Shown: piece after piece, positions 1 to 12,394 of the stretch
Numbering within the stretch: the first letter of the stretch is position 1
Layout: each line of letters starts with the position of its first letter
Notes under the pieces: generated by a model
What the model saw: only the letters and a program-made list of their open reading frames with translations
What the model was told of the DNA's origin: nothing
Databases searched by the model: none
Program-made: the position numbers and the translations under genes
NCBI GenBank assembly: GCA_028751875.1
Contig: CM054158.1
Span: forward strand, 48,579,108-48,643,107
Origin: Rapana venosa
Lineage: Eukaryota; Mollusca; Gastropoda; Neogastropoda; Muricidae
Direction of reading: 5' to 3'
Length of the DNA stretch: 64,000 bases

Positions 1-395
1 CAAATGTCCTTTTTCTTTTCTGTCTAGAATGCAGGGGTGCGTTTCTCATTTGTGGGTGAAAAGGTATTTGTGTACATTCAAAATGTGATACACCCATCTA
101 ATTGTGCCAGGAATTTCTGTCCTTCAATGTATGAAAACAACATAACGTTCTATCACAAATACTGTTTAATTCTACATTATGGAAAATTGTGGGGTTTTAT
201 TTAATCCATGTGGTTCGCAATGGTAACAGAAAATGCTATGGGAACCTTTCTTTAAACTCTTTCAAAACGTCTTTTTTTTAGCACACCAAAGAGCCAACTT
301 GTTCAAATCCTTTCATAAAGAATATTCTTTAAGTGGGTTTTCCATGTCACAGGCCTTTCTAAGCAAAGCTAATACATTCTATATGCCTTTTTTTT
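1..395. other. No recognisable gene
   Basis: AT-rich sequence without a convincing frame; ends at a GAGA tract (405-450). Confidence 0.5.
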
Positions 396-399
396 TTAA

Positions 400-439
<40 letters not shown>

Positions 440-1404
440 GGAGAGAGAGTAATGCAGCTCAATCCTTTCCCAAAACAATAGAACAGAAAGCAATTTTTCC
501 CCTTCAGTACTCAGTCTCCTTACCCGGAATGTGATCCATCACTTTGTGTTGCACAAAGGAAAAACTGGAAAGAAAAAAAAAAGACTTTGGGCATAAGTTA
601 GCACCAAGATGATGAGGACCCAAAAAAACTTCCCCTGATGTAGATGAATTCCCGCCCTACGAGAGACACACGGGGTTTTTAACAATTCCAGGGAGAAATT
701 TCTGAACAAAATTTACCCAGATATGACTTCCCCGCCAAAGGTTTGGCCCAAAAAATAAAATTTTACCACCCTCAAAGATTTTCAGGGTTTATTTTATCCC
801 CTTTCATTTTCGGCATTTGCCTGCAAAACGGTATGATAAAGGCAGATAAATTTTTTTGGTTCTGGTGGTGTGTGTGTTTTGTGGTGTGTGTTGTGTTTGT
901 GGTGTGTGTGTGTTGTGATTTTCGTTCGATTCAGAATTTTTTTTTGCCCTTTAAGCGTGACTTATTTGACACAACAACAAAAAAAGCAAAATCGTTTAAA
1001 CATCTCTTTGGCTAAAATTTTGTAACTAAGCATGTTGCATTTTTCTTCTCATTTTCTCTTTTTTTTAAAACATTCATACACATATTTTATGTATCTGCTT
1101 GATGATATCAACTGCAATTATTCTTAATTATCTTACAAACGTTACTTTTTGTCTTTGGTTTTAATTTTTAATAAAAAATTTTTTCTGAGTTACATAGAGA
1201 ACACATCGGTTAAAAGAAAACATCTTCTATCTTGTTACAATTTCTAAATTTTTTTCCTTCTAGATATATTTTTGGTGTTGTGTGTGTGCGGTAGTGCGAG
1301 GTGTGTGTGTGTTGTTGTGTTGGTGTGTTGTGTGTGGTGTGTGTGTGTTTTTCTCTGTGTTTGTGCTGAGGTGTGTGTGTGTGAGTGTGTGTGTGTGTGG
1401 TGTG

Positions 1405-1500
1405 TAAGTAAGTCTTCAATTTTAAAGCTTTTTTACTTAAAGTGATACCAAAAACACCCTAAAATGGAGACTGAATAAAGAGTGGATGGATAGATAGATG
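1405..1500 (+). repeat. Microsatellite-linked dispersed motif
   Basis: After a GT array: GTAAGTAAGTCTTCAATTTT, AAGTGATACCAA and CCCTAAAATGGAGACTG. The same order follows GT arrays at 42593-42665 and 42917-43000, with an inverted trace at 36525-36560. Probably the start of an unrecognised repeat. Confidence 0.6.
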
Positions 1501-1859
1501 ATCTATCAGTATGTTTCGTGTTGCTTTCTGAATGTGTGTGTGTGAAAAAAGAGTAATAACAAAAGGGAAAAACACAAAAAGTATTTTTAACAAACAGATA
1601 AAAAACATTTTTCAAACCCCCAAAAATGAAATTTAAGAAACTACAACTACAATAAGTGCCTAAAGGATTTAACAATAAAAATTTGCAATGTAAACGTTGC
1701 TTTAATTGTTTAAAACTCGTCAATGGTATTCTCAAAAAGGGGGGTTTTTGGGTTTTTTAAATTTTTACATTCAAATATGATATGGGGATTTTAAATATAT
1801 TCACCACATGATTTAACTTCTTGTGAATTTTTTTTGTGAATGCATTTCATCTTATCCGA

Positions 1860-3400
1860 AAAAAAAAAGCCTTGAGTTGTCTTTTTTTGACAGCATTTTT
1901 ATGATTTTGTGTCATGTATTAAAAACGCTTTCCATCGGGGGTTGAATGTGAAAACCGCTTGATTTTTGTGCTTTTTTTTGAATTTTTTAAGGAAGCTTCT
2001 TTAACAACTGATAACCCTTCATGGTAGAGGGACATGCGTACTATAGAACCCTTTTCATTACATGCACCTTTCCTTTGCAGCCAATCAGCCCACCATTAAA
2101 ATAATCCTATATGTAAAATCCCGCAAAAGGAAAAAATGAATTCCCCCTACAAAACCAGAAGATTTATGAAGTATTTAAATTTAGTATAAGATTAGGATTG
2201 TGTAAGTTATGACTTTAAGGCATATAGAACGATTCTGAAAACCACACAAAAATAATATGTGAAAGAAACGTATGCAGTTTTAAAAAAAATTCAAAGCCCT
2301 GAAATAGCTATCAGTTCAGCTGTAAAAACAGATTATTTTACCAACATAATACAATTTTCTACTTTTAGTGCTGGTATGAGAATGCTGAACCTGCTTGATG
2401 ACCCTCTAAAATGAGCCATCTCAGGTATGAAATTTTTAAAACAATGGAGTAATTATGTTTTATTGTGAATGATATTAAATGCCATGTATTTGAATTCTAT
2501 TCTTTTTCATGTTTTATATATCTACATCAAAGTGTGCTTGTTCATTTCCAAAAGGAATGAAATGCTCTTTGTGGTCTACTTTTGATTTTAAAATTTCAGA
2601 ACGCTCGTAAAGATCTGATTTGGGAGGTATTTTGTCTTAAAAATGTGTCGGGCTTTTTGGGGAAAAAACGTTTCAGACCTCATTTTATTTCTTTTGAAAC
2701 AAAGTTATCAGGTTTGAGCTTTCAAATAGATTTGGCACTGCCTTAAAATTTTCTGGGAACGTTTATTATGACATCAAGAGCTTTTTAGAAAAAGATCCAT
2801 TCAAGTAAAGGTGGAAAATAACTATTCAATCCCAGAAATTTTATATGGGCTTAACAAGGCTCCCTTATAGCCCCCTTCTATTCAATATCCGTTTCATGTG
2901 TTCCTAAAAATTTGTCCAGAACGGTTTTCCTAGTACAAAAGCGGACGACTATGCATGTGGGTGTGTTACCATGAAACAAAACACATCAAAAAAATTTTAA
3001 TCTATTTAAAAATATACCAAAAAAAACCTTTTTAATTTAAAAAAATACATAAATTAAATGCCTAAAATTATCCCCAGAAAAAAGCTTGGTTTTTTAAAAA
3101 ATGGTGGCAATCCAGAAAACTTTCCCGTGTTCAAAATTTAAAATGAGATGTTGAATATAAAAGTAAAGTTTTTAGGGTTTTTCTTTCTTTAAAGTTAATT
3201 GAATGCCCACATTGAATATATTTAACTACAGGAAGAAAATGTTTTAAAAACGCTAAAAATGTACGAAAAAAGTATTGGGGACAAGACTACAATTCTGAAA
3301 ATGTCTACCCCTCTAATTAATTAAAAATCCTATGGGCAAGAATTTTTTTAGTGCACCTAAGTACTTATTAAAGCAGCTTCAAAGTGTTTAAAAAAGTAAG
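1860..3400. other. AT-rich stretch, nothing recognised
   Basis: Frequent A, T and short C or G runs; frames are short and show no family motif. 1760-1860 just before it may be a relic of the LINE C-terminus seen at 40780-41030. Confidence 0.5.
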
Positions 3401-3774
3401 GCGTACAGCTTGCTCTAGGTGTGCCAATTTTTGCCCCTGCACTTCATAATATAAAGAAAATTGGAAAGAACCACTTGTTAATCTGACAACTTGTATACTT
3501 TGTGTGTTGTGTGTGTGTGGTGTGCGTGGCGAGTGTGGTGTTTCTCTGTGAGTGCGGCGTGTGTGTTTTTTCTGTGAGTGCGATGTGTGTGTGTACATTG
3601 TGTGTGGTGTGAAGCGTTTTTGTGTGGGCGAGGTGTGTTTCTGGTGCGAGGTGTGTGATGTTGTGTACATTGTGTGTTTTTCTGTGTGTGGAGTGTGTGG
3701 GGTTGTGTGGCGCGCAGGAAGTGTGCGAGTGAATGGCGTGCATCGTGTGTGTGTGTGCATCTATTTTTAAAATT

Positions 3775-3970
3775 TTTTTTTTTTATTTTTTAAAACAAAG
3801 GGTAATGGAATAAGCACTATGCTTTTTTAATCCGTCCCGTGTGTATGCAGTTTTTTAAATTTGTCATCTGTTTCCACGGCACACAATGGCCCCCTCTTCC
3901 CAAAAATAGAAAGGATTTAACTTTTTGCGCAAGATGTTCTGCAGCGTTTTAACACGGCCTCGGTTTATAT
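3775..3970 (-). mobile_element. SINE-A, degraded
   Basis: Recognisable minus-strand pieces of the SINE-A body: GGTAATGGAATAAGCACTAT, CACACAATGGCC, GCGCAAGATGTTCTGC and CTCGGTTTATA. Continues into a GT array. Confidence 0.65.
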
Positions 3971-4339
3971 CTGTGTGTGTGGGTGGTGTGTGTGGTTGTG
4001 TGTGTGTGTGGTGTTTGTGTGTGTTGTGTGTTTCATTACGTGTGTGGCACACCTGTGTGTGGTCAAAGCAAAAGCTGACAGTCCCTCCCCCCATGATAAA
4101 CAATGGAAAAAACTAATAAGTTATTTTAGTTTTCTAAAAACCTAAAAAATTAAAAAACAAAAAAATAAATAAATAGATTGAAAATATTAAAAAGAAAACC
4201 TATTGACAACCTTGGGACTTTGTGATAAAAATCAAACAACAAAAAAAAAAACACTGGGGAAACCTTTTGTATGTTTTCGTTCCTCGGTACATTATCTTTT
4301 CATGTCCCCACAGATTCTTTTATAAAAAAGGGTTCAAAA

Positions 4340-4540
4340 CCCTTTGGGGTGAGACTTAAACCAGGGCCCCCGGGGCAAACGCATGAGACATCTTGCCACC
4401 AATTAAATCTTGTTCTGCTGTTTTAAGAGTGGCCACTTGTGCCGTGGGAACAGATGACAAAAATTTAAAAACCGATAACACGGGGACGGAAAGTAAAAAA
4501 GCGCATAAGTGCTTATTCCTTTCTTTGATATAAAAGAAAT
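4340..4540 (+). mobile_element. SINE-A, degraded, + strand
   Basis: Pieces of body and 3' module in order: GTGGGAACAGATGACAAAAA, CACGGGGACGG, GCGCATAAGTGCTTATTCC and GATATAAAAGAA. Confidence 0.65.
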
Positions 4541-4927
4541 TTTTTAAAAAAAAAAAAAAAGCTGCCGAGGATTAACGTGTAAAAGGCATACATGATGTTA
4601 CAAAGTTTTGGGGTGTGTTAGTTTGTTTTTTTTAGTTGGGTTGTTTTGAGGTAGGTTTTTGTTTTTGGTTGGTTGGTAAGCAAGTCAAAACTTTTTTCCT
4701 GATGGTCATTGAATAAGCAATGCATTTTTCTTTTTTTTTTTATCAAGCCCTCTATCTAAAAACAAAATTTTTAAGATAATATGTAGTACCATTTTTACAA
4801 ACCCTTTTCCAATAAAGTGTACCAAGAAAAAAAAAAAGAAAAAACCCAAAAAAATAAAACCTGCAAATACAAATGACACACAATACTTTCACCTGTTGTT
4901 TTTGTTTGGTGTTTTTTGTTTCTGTTT

Positions 4928-4958
<31 letters not shown>

Positions 4959-5070
4959 TTGTGGGGTTTTTTTTGGGGGGGTGTTTGGGGGGGGGGGGGG
5001 GGGGGGGGTTTTTTGGGGGGTTTTTTTTTTGGGGGGGTTGGGGTAGGGGGGTTGGGGGGGAAGGTGTTCC
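4928..5070. repeat. Long G runs
   Basis: Three to four G runs of up to 28 bases separated by T runs. Other long G or C runs: 11094-11121, 16507-16544, 24810-24828, 26411-26430, 27188-27215, 29748-29772 and 45479-45495. Some lengths are likely inexact. Confidence 0.85.
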
Positions 5071-5369
5071 ATTCCTGGAGCCCAAGGTTCACCCAAAGGG
5101 ATTTTTGTGTCACATCGGTTTTTTTTTACCCCCATTAAGGTAGCCACTTTTTGACTTCCGGGGGTATTGTTCGTTTTGGTTTTAAAAAAAGTCTCGTTCT
5201 CTAGAAATCAAAGCCTGCAAAGGGAAAACCAAAAATAAAATTTTTAAACTCACAAAAAAAAAACACACTTAGACGCAGGACGCACTAAAGTTTCAGGTGT
5301 ATAATTATGTCAACGTCCTTTTGGGGAAACTAAAAAAGTCCCCTCACTTTTTTTGATATATTATACATG

Positions 5370-5600
5370 TTATATCCGTTATATTTTACTGTTTTTGGGG
5401 TATCACAGTAAAATTTAGTAATGACAGATTCTCACGTGTGAAAATTTGGGCTGCTTCAATCTCTTTGGGAAAAACCCGTGAAAAATTATATGTATACATT
5501 GTTATATTTTTTTGTTTAGTGTATCACAGTAAATTGAGTAAAGACAGATTTTCCCGCAGTGTGAAATTAGGGTGCTTCTAAGTCTCTTTGGGAAAACACT
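5370..5600. repeat. Tandem duplication, unit about 120 bp
   Basis: Two units share GTATCACAGTAAA, TGACAGATT or AGACAGATT, GTGTGAAA and CTCTTTGGGAAAA in the same order. Confidence 0.75.
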
Positions 5601-5819
5601 AACATCCTACATATACCCCTACCCTCCACTCTCTCTCCCCCCCTTTTTTTCCCTCTGATCATACACACCTTGTTTCACTCTTTGGTTTGCAGTCAAGTGT
5701 ACATTTAGACTGTAAATATTGTTTAAATAAACGTGGGCTAAAGTCACTTATCTAAATCAATAAACCCTACATGTACACTAGATGCAAACTATCTACAGAT
5801 TTATCCAAATTGAGAGTTT

Positions 5820-6090
5820 AGTGTACAGTGTGTTGTTGTGTGTGTGGTGTGTGTGTGTGTGTGTGTGGTGTGTGTGTTTGTGTGTGTGTTGTTGGGAGGG
5901 GGGTGGGGGGTGTGAGTTGGGTGGGGGGTGTGAGTGTGGGTGGGGGGTGTGAGTGTGGGTGGGGGGTGTGGTGTGGGTGTGGGTATGTGTGTGGATTTGG
6001 GTGGGTTGTGGGTGTGGGTGTGTGTGGTGGGGGGGGGGGGTGTGAGGAGGAGGAGGGGGGGGGGTGTGGGGGTTGTGTGTGGGTGGGTTG
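5820..6090. repeat. GT/GGGT microsatellite
   Basis: About 270 bases of TG, TGGG and GGGG runs. Other GT/CA arrays in the first 11 kb: 865-915, 1275-1405, 3500-3765, 3975-4050, 7150-7660 and 8740-8815. They create Thr/His or Cys/Val frames that are not genes. Confidence 0.9.
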
Positions 6091-6099
6091 CATACAATG

Positions 6100-8215
6100 T
6101 ATGCCCTTTTGCAGGGGCTAAACCCCCCACATTTGGGTGTATGTACATCATTACATGTAAGGCCCAGCCCCAACAGACCCTTTTATTTGATTTTTCATTT
6201 AACTGCTAAAATGTGCAAATCCCTTTTTGGCTAAATACCTACCCACCCGTCTCAACCCCCTCCACCCACTTCATTTCCCTTTACAACCCCACACATGCAT
6301 GCATGCACACACACAAAACACACACACACAAACGGTGTATATAAAAAAATAACAACCACTCTCACAAAAATAAACCCACACACAACCCCACATTTAATGA
6401 ACTAAGTTTTCTTTTTTTTTTTTTGGGTTTTTTTTTTTGGGGTTTTTCTTATTTAAAACTAATATTAAAAAGGGTGGGCTGTTGATGGAAAATTTATCTC
6501 TGTTTCAATCAAAAACCAGTGGATATTCCTGAGAGCTGAGAAAAGGGTGTCCCTTTTTAAGCTGAAGTTGTACGGATTGGGGGAAATTAAAATATTTCAG
6601 GAAGCCAAAATACGCCTGCAGCCAACCCCCAAATCCTCTTCTTCTTCTTGTTTAACGCTCTCACTAACTAGTGTTGTCGTCACACGACCAAAATGCGTTG
6701 TGTGCTGTTTAAGCCCCGACAAGCCAGGCCCAGCACATTGATTTCGGCATGGAAAAAGGGAAATTTGTACTTTTTAATTTTCTCTAAAAAAAAAAAAAAA
6801 AAAAATAAGGGCAGAACTGAACCAAAGAAAAGGCAGAAAAAAAAACAAAGAGAAGGTGACAGGAAGACAAAAAGGGAAAAGGCAAAAAAAAGAGGGATAG
6901 AAAAGAGAGGGGATAATTCAGCCCGAATTTCCAGAAGGGGGGGGTGATTTTATGACAGACCCACGGGGGGAAAAAACAACAAACACAAAAATAACATTTC
7001 TAAAGGAATGTGAGAGAAATAATGCCCGGGGGAACAAAACCCCCCGAGAAACCCAAAACTATACCCTTCAACAACAAAGAAGCTAGATTTTAAATAGTAC
7101 ATTCTTACTTAAAAGGATACACAAAAAAAATTTAAGAATTTTTAAAAGAAATGTTGTTGGGTGTGGTGTACATTGTGTGTGTGTTGGGGGGGGAGGGGGG
7201 TTTGTAGTGGAGTGTATGTAAGTAAAAGTGTAAATTTTACAGGTGTGTATGTGTGTGTGTTGTTGTGGTGTGTTTGTGGTGTTGTGTGTGTGTGTGTGTG
7301 TGGGTGCATATAATTTGTGTGTGGGTGTTGTGTGTGTATGTTGGGAGGTGCATATATTTGTGTGAGGGTGGGTGTGTGTGTGTGGGTGTGTGTGTGTGTG
7401 TGTGGTGGTGTGTGTGTGTGTGGTGTTTTTTTTATTGTGTGTTTTTGTTGTGTGGGGGGGGGGGGGGTGGTGTGTGTGTGTGGTTGTGTGTGTGTGTGTG
7501 TGTGGTGTGAGTGAGTGTGTTGTGTGAGAGAGAGAGAGTGCATATACATTTTTTGTGTGTGTGTGCGTGAGTGTGTATGAGTGCATGTGTGTAAGTGTGA
7601 ATGCATATATACAGAGTGTGTGTGTGCATGTGTGTGTGCGTGCATATGTGTGTGAAAAGTCAAAAATCTATTTCCAAAGGGTACATTGTGCGTGTGTGTC
7701 AATTATGTGTCTGTGTGCACACACATGTGAGAGGCATAAGCGGAGAAATGGCATTTTCTTAACAACTATACTATAGCCCATTTTACAACTACAAGCAAAA
7801 CTAGAACTAGCACTAGGTAGCGACTGTCCAAAATTAGATTTGTTTAAAAATATAAAACCCATACCATCATAAAGATAATGATCAAACTTTTTAAATAAAT
7901 AACCAAGTCTCTTTCACTCTATCTTTCATACTTATAGAGATATGGCCATTTAAAATGGGGTAGGCTGACGCACATGACAATTTGACTAATATCGTCCAAG
8001 TCTGAATGGTTCAATCTCGATAGAATTCAACTGTACTAAACATACAAATCCAGTTGGAAAAAAAATCAGTATTTTGAATCTTTATAACATATATTCAAAA
8101 ATGAATAACACCATGTCAAAAATGCACATGTACAGTTTATATGTACTAGGGTGTCAAACTTTGGAAAAATCGCCAATTCACATTGGGCAGTTATCCAAAT
8201 CTGTGGGTTGGGAGT
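6100..8215. other. Repeat relics and microsatellite, no gene
   Basis: 6660-6960 is a degraded family-F copy on the minus strand, 7150-7660 a GT array. The remainder shows no recognisable coding or repeat signal. Confidence 0.5.
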
Positions 8216-8590
8216 GTGCCAAGGTTTGAAAAAGCCACCAAAAGGTTAAGCGCCTTGGATTTTGGACTGGAAAGTCTTTGGGTTTGATTCCATAAAGTAA
8301 TGGAATTTTTGGATCAGGCCACTTCCTACCAAGTTAGTGTACTGTGCCTCAGTTACACTGGACCAAACAGTTGAGCTTCATCCACTATCGGATAGATCAA
8401 ATTAAGATTCTCAAATTACCTGAACCAACTGGAGCTTTCTGTAATCTCTCAGCCCAGTTGATGCTGAATATATTAGGATAGTAAGTAAGCATAGAGTACA
8501 ACCCTGTCCAGTCGTCTCAAAAGCATATGCACTTCCACAGCAGCATCATTACATCATCCTCATTATCATTGAGGTAATGCCTTCCTATCT
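8215..8590 (+). repeat. Family-G dispersed repeat, first copy
   Basis: Shares CCCAGTTGATGCTGAATA, GAGTACAACCCTGTCC, TATGCACTTCCACAGCAGCA and CATTACATCATC with 16635-17060. The 5' end has a degraded tRNA-like look (AAAGGTTAAGCGCCTTGG). Confidence 0.65.
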
Positions 8591-8736
8591 GAGAATCTCT
8601 CTTCGCCAAAGACCTTGTGACACTTTTAAATCTGGCATTTGTTTCAAACCTAAGAATTTCCTTTCCTGTTTCATTTCATAGCTATCCCTGCTTTTCAACA
8701 GCCAAAAATTCCATCACCCTTCCAAAGTTTATAACC

Positions 8737-8814
<78 letters not shown>

Positions 8815-8869
8815 ATTTGGACTTGTTAGAACTATTACTTGCTATTGGTTGCATGACTGTGCAAGAATG

Positions 8870-8945
8870 AGTTGAGTGCAAGCACTTTGATTTGTCTGTG
8901 CAAGATACAGTGCTATATAAATTCCTTTTATTATTAATATTATCA
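8870..8945 (+). mobile_element. L2-like 3' tail fragment
   Basis: AAGCACTTTGATTTGTCTGT, GCAAGATACAGTGCTATATA and an ATT-rich end, the usual L2-type 3' tail. Similar tails: 9895-9950 (+), 13545-13600 (-) and 62868-62936 (-). Confidence 0.65.
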
Positions 8946-9044
8946 TTACTTTTATGTATTTCTGGCAACTATTTCCAACTTAAAAACAAAAATGTACCGA
9001 CATCCTTTTGAGACTCTTACAAATTACAACTTAAACATATTTCC

Positions 9045-9468
9045 CCCTGAATTGCTTCCTCAACTTGCTTTCAGTTTTTGGTTCAGGATGTCATCTTTTT
9101 TTCAAGCTCAGCATTCAATGTCTTCATCATATTGTCAAGCTCTTAGGCTTTATTCTGCAAATCCTGAAAACAAAAACCTGTTCGAAAGTACAGCACATTG
9201 GGCTTTTTTTTCCAATTTCCTCAGTAATTTTGGATTTTGTCTCTTCCAGCTGTCTTTGCTAGGCTGCAGCTGTTCTCTCAGCTTGTGATACTTTCATTCT
9301 ATTCTGCTTCTACAGAAAAAAGACTTGAGGATTTTGCACAGTCTGCTCACTGAAATCTGCAGTGCTTGAAGATAAAAATTGCTCCATATTCTGTTGTCCA
9401 CTTTGCCTTTTGTGCTCTTCATGTGTGACTGGTGAATTGTCTAAGTAAGTTTCAGTTTTCTTTTCAGC
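9045..9468 (-). pseudogene. Degenerate coding relic, charged and coiled-coil-like
   Basis: On the minus strand one frame stays open from 9468 to about 9180 with only two stops. It reads AEKKTETYLDNSPVTHEEHK, SQAERTAAA and QRQLEETKSKITEEIGK. After a frame change, 9163-9050 reads ELDNMMKTLNAELEKK with further breaks. The heptad-like, Glu/Lys-rich text suggests an old coiled-coil exon or a LINE ORF1 rather than random sequence. The 32-bp minisatellite begins at its upstream end and shares its AEKKTET codons. The gene family is not recognised. Confidence 0.3.
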
Positions 9469-9770
9469 CCTGGAATTCAGTGTTTCAGTTTTCTTTTCAG
9501 CCAGGAATTCAGTGTTTCAGTTTTCTTTTCAGCCTGGAATTCAGTGTTTCAGTTTTCTTTTCAGCCTGGAATTCAGTGTTTCAGTTTTCTTTTCAGCCAG
9601 GAATTCAGTGTTTCCGTTTTCTTTTCAGCCTGGAATTCAGTGTTTCAGTTTTCTTTTCAGCCTGGAATTCAGTGTTTCAGTTTTCTTTTCAGCCTGGAAT
9701 TCAGTGTTTCAGTTTTCTTTTCAGCCTGGAATTCAGTGTTTCAGTTTTCTTTTCAGCCTGGAATTCAGTT
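9449..9770. repeat. 32-bp minisatellite, about 10 units
   Basis: Near-perfect tandem copies of a 32-base unit containing TTTCTTTTCAGCCTGGAATT. Units differ by single bases or a missing T. Because 32 is not a multiple of 3, each unit shifts the frame of the antisense coding relic next to it. Long forward frames over it are repeat artefacts. Confidence 0.9.
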
Positions 9771-9954
9771 GCTGATCAGATAAAACAGATTTTGATGAAA
9801 CAGCCACCCTGCTCCACTCCACCACAACCCACCACCCCCTCCAAAATCAAATGTTAATGTAAAGGTAACCAGGATACATTCTAAACATGTTTTACTAGAA
9901 ATGCGCTTTGATTTGTCTTTGCAAGATATAGCGCTATATAAGTTCCATTCATGT

Positions 9955-10310
9955 TAGTTTTCATAGTAATTATTTTCAGTTTTTTCTCAGTAGATGATGC
10001 ATTAAGATATGATTTGTCATTGTCTATTGTGTGCATTAAGAAAAATTATTTTATTTCAATGATAATTGAATTTGTGTGTGCGTGCGTGCATGCATGTGTG
10101 TGTGTGTGTGTGTTCTTTCTTTTCATTTTTGAGGTCAGAAAATGAAGTTAGTTTTCTTATTAATTATTTTCAGGTTTTTTTCTCAGTAGATGATGCATTA
10201 AGATATGATATGTCATTATCTATTGTGTGTATTTAAAAAAACAAACTTTTATTTCAATGATAATTGAATGTGTGTGTGTGTGTGCGCATACGTGCATGCA
10301 CACACATGCT
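9955..10310. repeat. Tandem duplication, unit about 190 bp
   Basis: Both units have AATTATTTTCAG, CTCAGTAGATGATGCATTAA, GATATGAT, TCTATTGTGTG and TTTCAATGATAATTGAAT, each followed by a GT/GC microsatellite. About 85-90 percent alike by eye. Confidence 0.85.
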
Positions 10311-10319
10311 TGAGCACAC

Positions 10320-11083
10320 ACATACACACTGAAAAAATAATACTTGTGTGCATGTGAATATGTTAACAGTAATTTTGTATGCTGTAAATTTGTTTGTTTT
10401 TTATATAGAACATTGAATAAGATTTTTTCGATGTGGTTTGGCAACAGCTTTTTCACCATTAGTCACCATTTGCCTGTATCAGTGTTTGTTTTATGATGGT
10501 AAAGCATAATTATAGGATTGTTTAGCTTTTAAACCTTTTGATGATTGTTGACATTTCGATTTGATCCTATTCTGATTGTCACATTGTTCACATATTTGTT
10601 TGATATGATTGTGACTGTCACATGTTGTCTTGTCATATTATCATAATGAGTTTGCTTTTTACAGACAACGCCATGGGTATATTATTTAATTAAACAAAAT
10701 TGTATTAAGTAAAACCCCTTTAGCATGTCGATCCTTACCCTTGTTCCTCCATCCCTTTGTTTAGACCTATAGTAGTTTTCTTAATAGTTCAATTTGACCT
10801 TAATTGTTTAGTACCCTTACATAGGCAGGGAGCCGTTTATTTGCGCCATCAATTCCATTATGCTATAATTATAGCTTCTGGATCTGCATTGCTTTATCTT
10901 TTTCTTCATTCTGTTTTACTGTTCATGGTATTACTTGTAGAAAAAACAAAAACCTTTTGTTGTAAGACAAAATAAATTAAAAAATGTTCCCAAGAGGATG
11001 ACATGTAAATGTTATTGATAAAATAAAAAGATAAAATCCAAATGTTCAACAATACAAAAATGAACTAATCAAGCTTTTTTTTT

Positions 11084-11114
<31 letters not shown>

Positions 11115-12390
11115 GGGGGGGTTGTTGTTTGATGCTTGATTTTGGTTGATAGGTTGTTGTCCGTATTTTCAGATTTTTGCTTTCAATATACTCAGGCTGT
11201 AAAAATCCCCCACTCACTCCCCCCCTAAAAGCCATTTTCAATTAGAAAATTAATGTTTAAGAAATCAGTTATTAGTAACATGATTAGTTGTTTTTTTAAT
11301 CTTTAACATTTGCTTGCTCTGTTTTGTCTCAAGTAGATATCAGTTTTTATTGGAAAAAAAACAACAACACTTTGATAAAAATAAAATATGAAGCAAAACA
11401 AAATACTAATGTATGTTGTTTCCATGTTGAAAGTCATATAACCATAGTCTCTATAAAATGCTGTCTCAGTGATACATGAAACAGAAAGGCAAGGCAGTTT
11501 CCCTGGTAGACAATTTTCTTATGTTGACTTATCTTATTACCCTGTTTATTGCAGTCAGCTTTGATGCATGGGTGCTGGGTTGGTTGCTTGATGAGGGATG
11601 CTTGTAATGATAGCTGCTGAAGAAGGAGCAAATGTGCATGTTCTTTTTCAAATGGGGCTTCATACTTTTTAAAAAAAGGTCTAACAAAAAATAGTCTCCT
11701 GCAAAGTATTTTGTAATCATTTGAAGCATCTGTCAACATTATCTAAAAAATATTGGCATTGACTATGTGAGTGAACCAAAAGAATTATTTTAACATATCT
11801 ATTTAAACCACCCATGGAGACTCAAAGACAAAGTGTTGGATGGTGAGGATGATGACAGTCAGCTTGCAGGAGACTGTTTTCGGTTAGTCAAAGGGGTAGA
11901 TTCAGGTCACTTTTTCTGTACAAGTTCTTTGCTTTTGTTTGTATCAGACTACAGCATTTGTATTGAAGCATGTTGCATTATGTTTATGGACTGTATTACA
12001 CGACATGTTCCTGGCATGATTTCTATTTCTTATATGAAATCAGAGGTTCTGCAAGGATATAGATATTTATGTATTTAGTTAGTTACCTTTACTTATTATC
12101 CTTCCTTCACCTATCCCATAGTCCCATGGACCGTGGGGGCACTAATGAGGATTTTGCAACCAGCTTCCCCCACTCCCTGTACCTATTATACCTGTACTTA
12201 ATTATTTGTTTCACTTTGTCATTCATCTAAAAGCAGTTTTGTTTGTGTGTTGTCTTCTGTTTGCTTGATATGTAATTGTTGCTTCATTTATTTGTATGTT
12301 CAGTTTGCCTGTTTGTTCAGTTTTTGTTTGTTTTGGGGGGGGTTTTCTCTCCTGTGATCATGCAGTCTTACTGCTCCCACAGCACTCATT
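10320..12390. other. Low-repeat stretch, no gene recognised
   Basis: Contains a T/G run at 11074-11121. Short frames at 11434-11739 (-) and 11833-12078 (+) have no family motif. CCCATAGTCCCATGGACCGT near 12116 looks like part of a dispersed repeat, but this is uncertain. Confidence 0.45.
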
Positions 12391-12394
12391 GAAA

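Noticed and set aside
4795..5147. Proline-rich or glycine-rich frames on both strands
   Set aside because: Caused by G runs; composition alone explains them.
9432..9857. Forward frame of 141 codons with FSFQPGIQCF repeats
   Set aside because: The 32-bp unit cycles through all three frames, so it would stay open by chance; no start or splice support.
11833..12078. Possible small gene of 81 codons
   Set aside because: No family motif, average composition and no nearby splice or promoter evidence.
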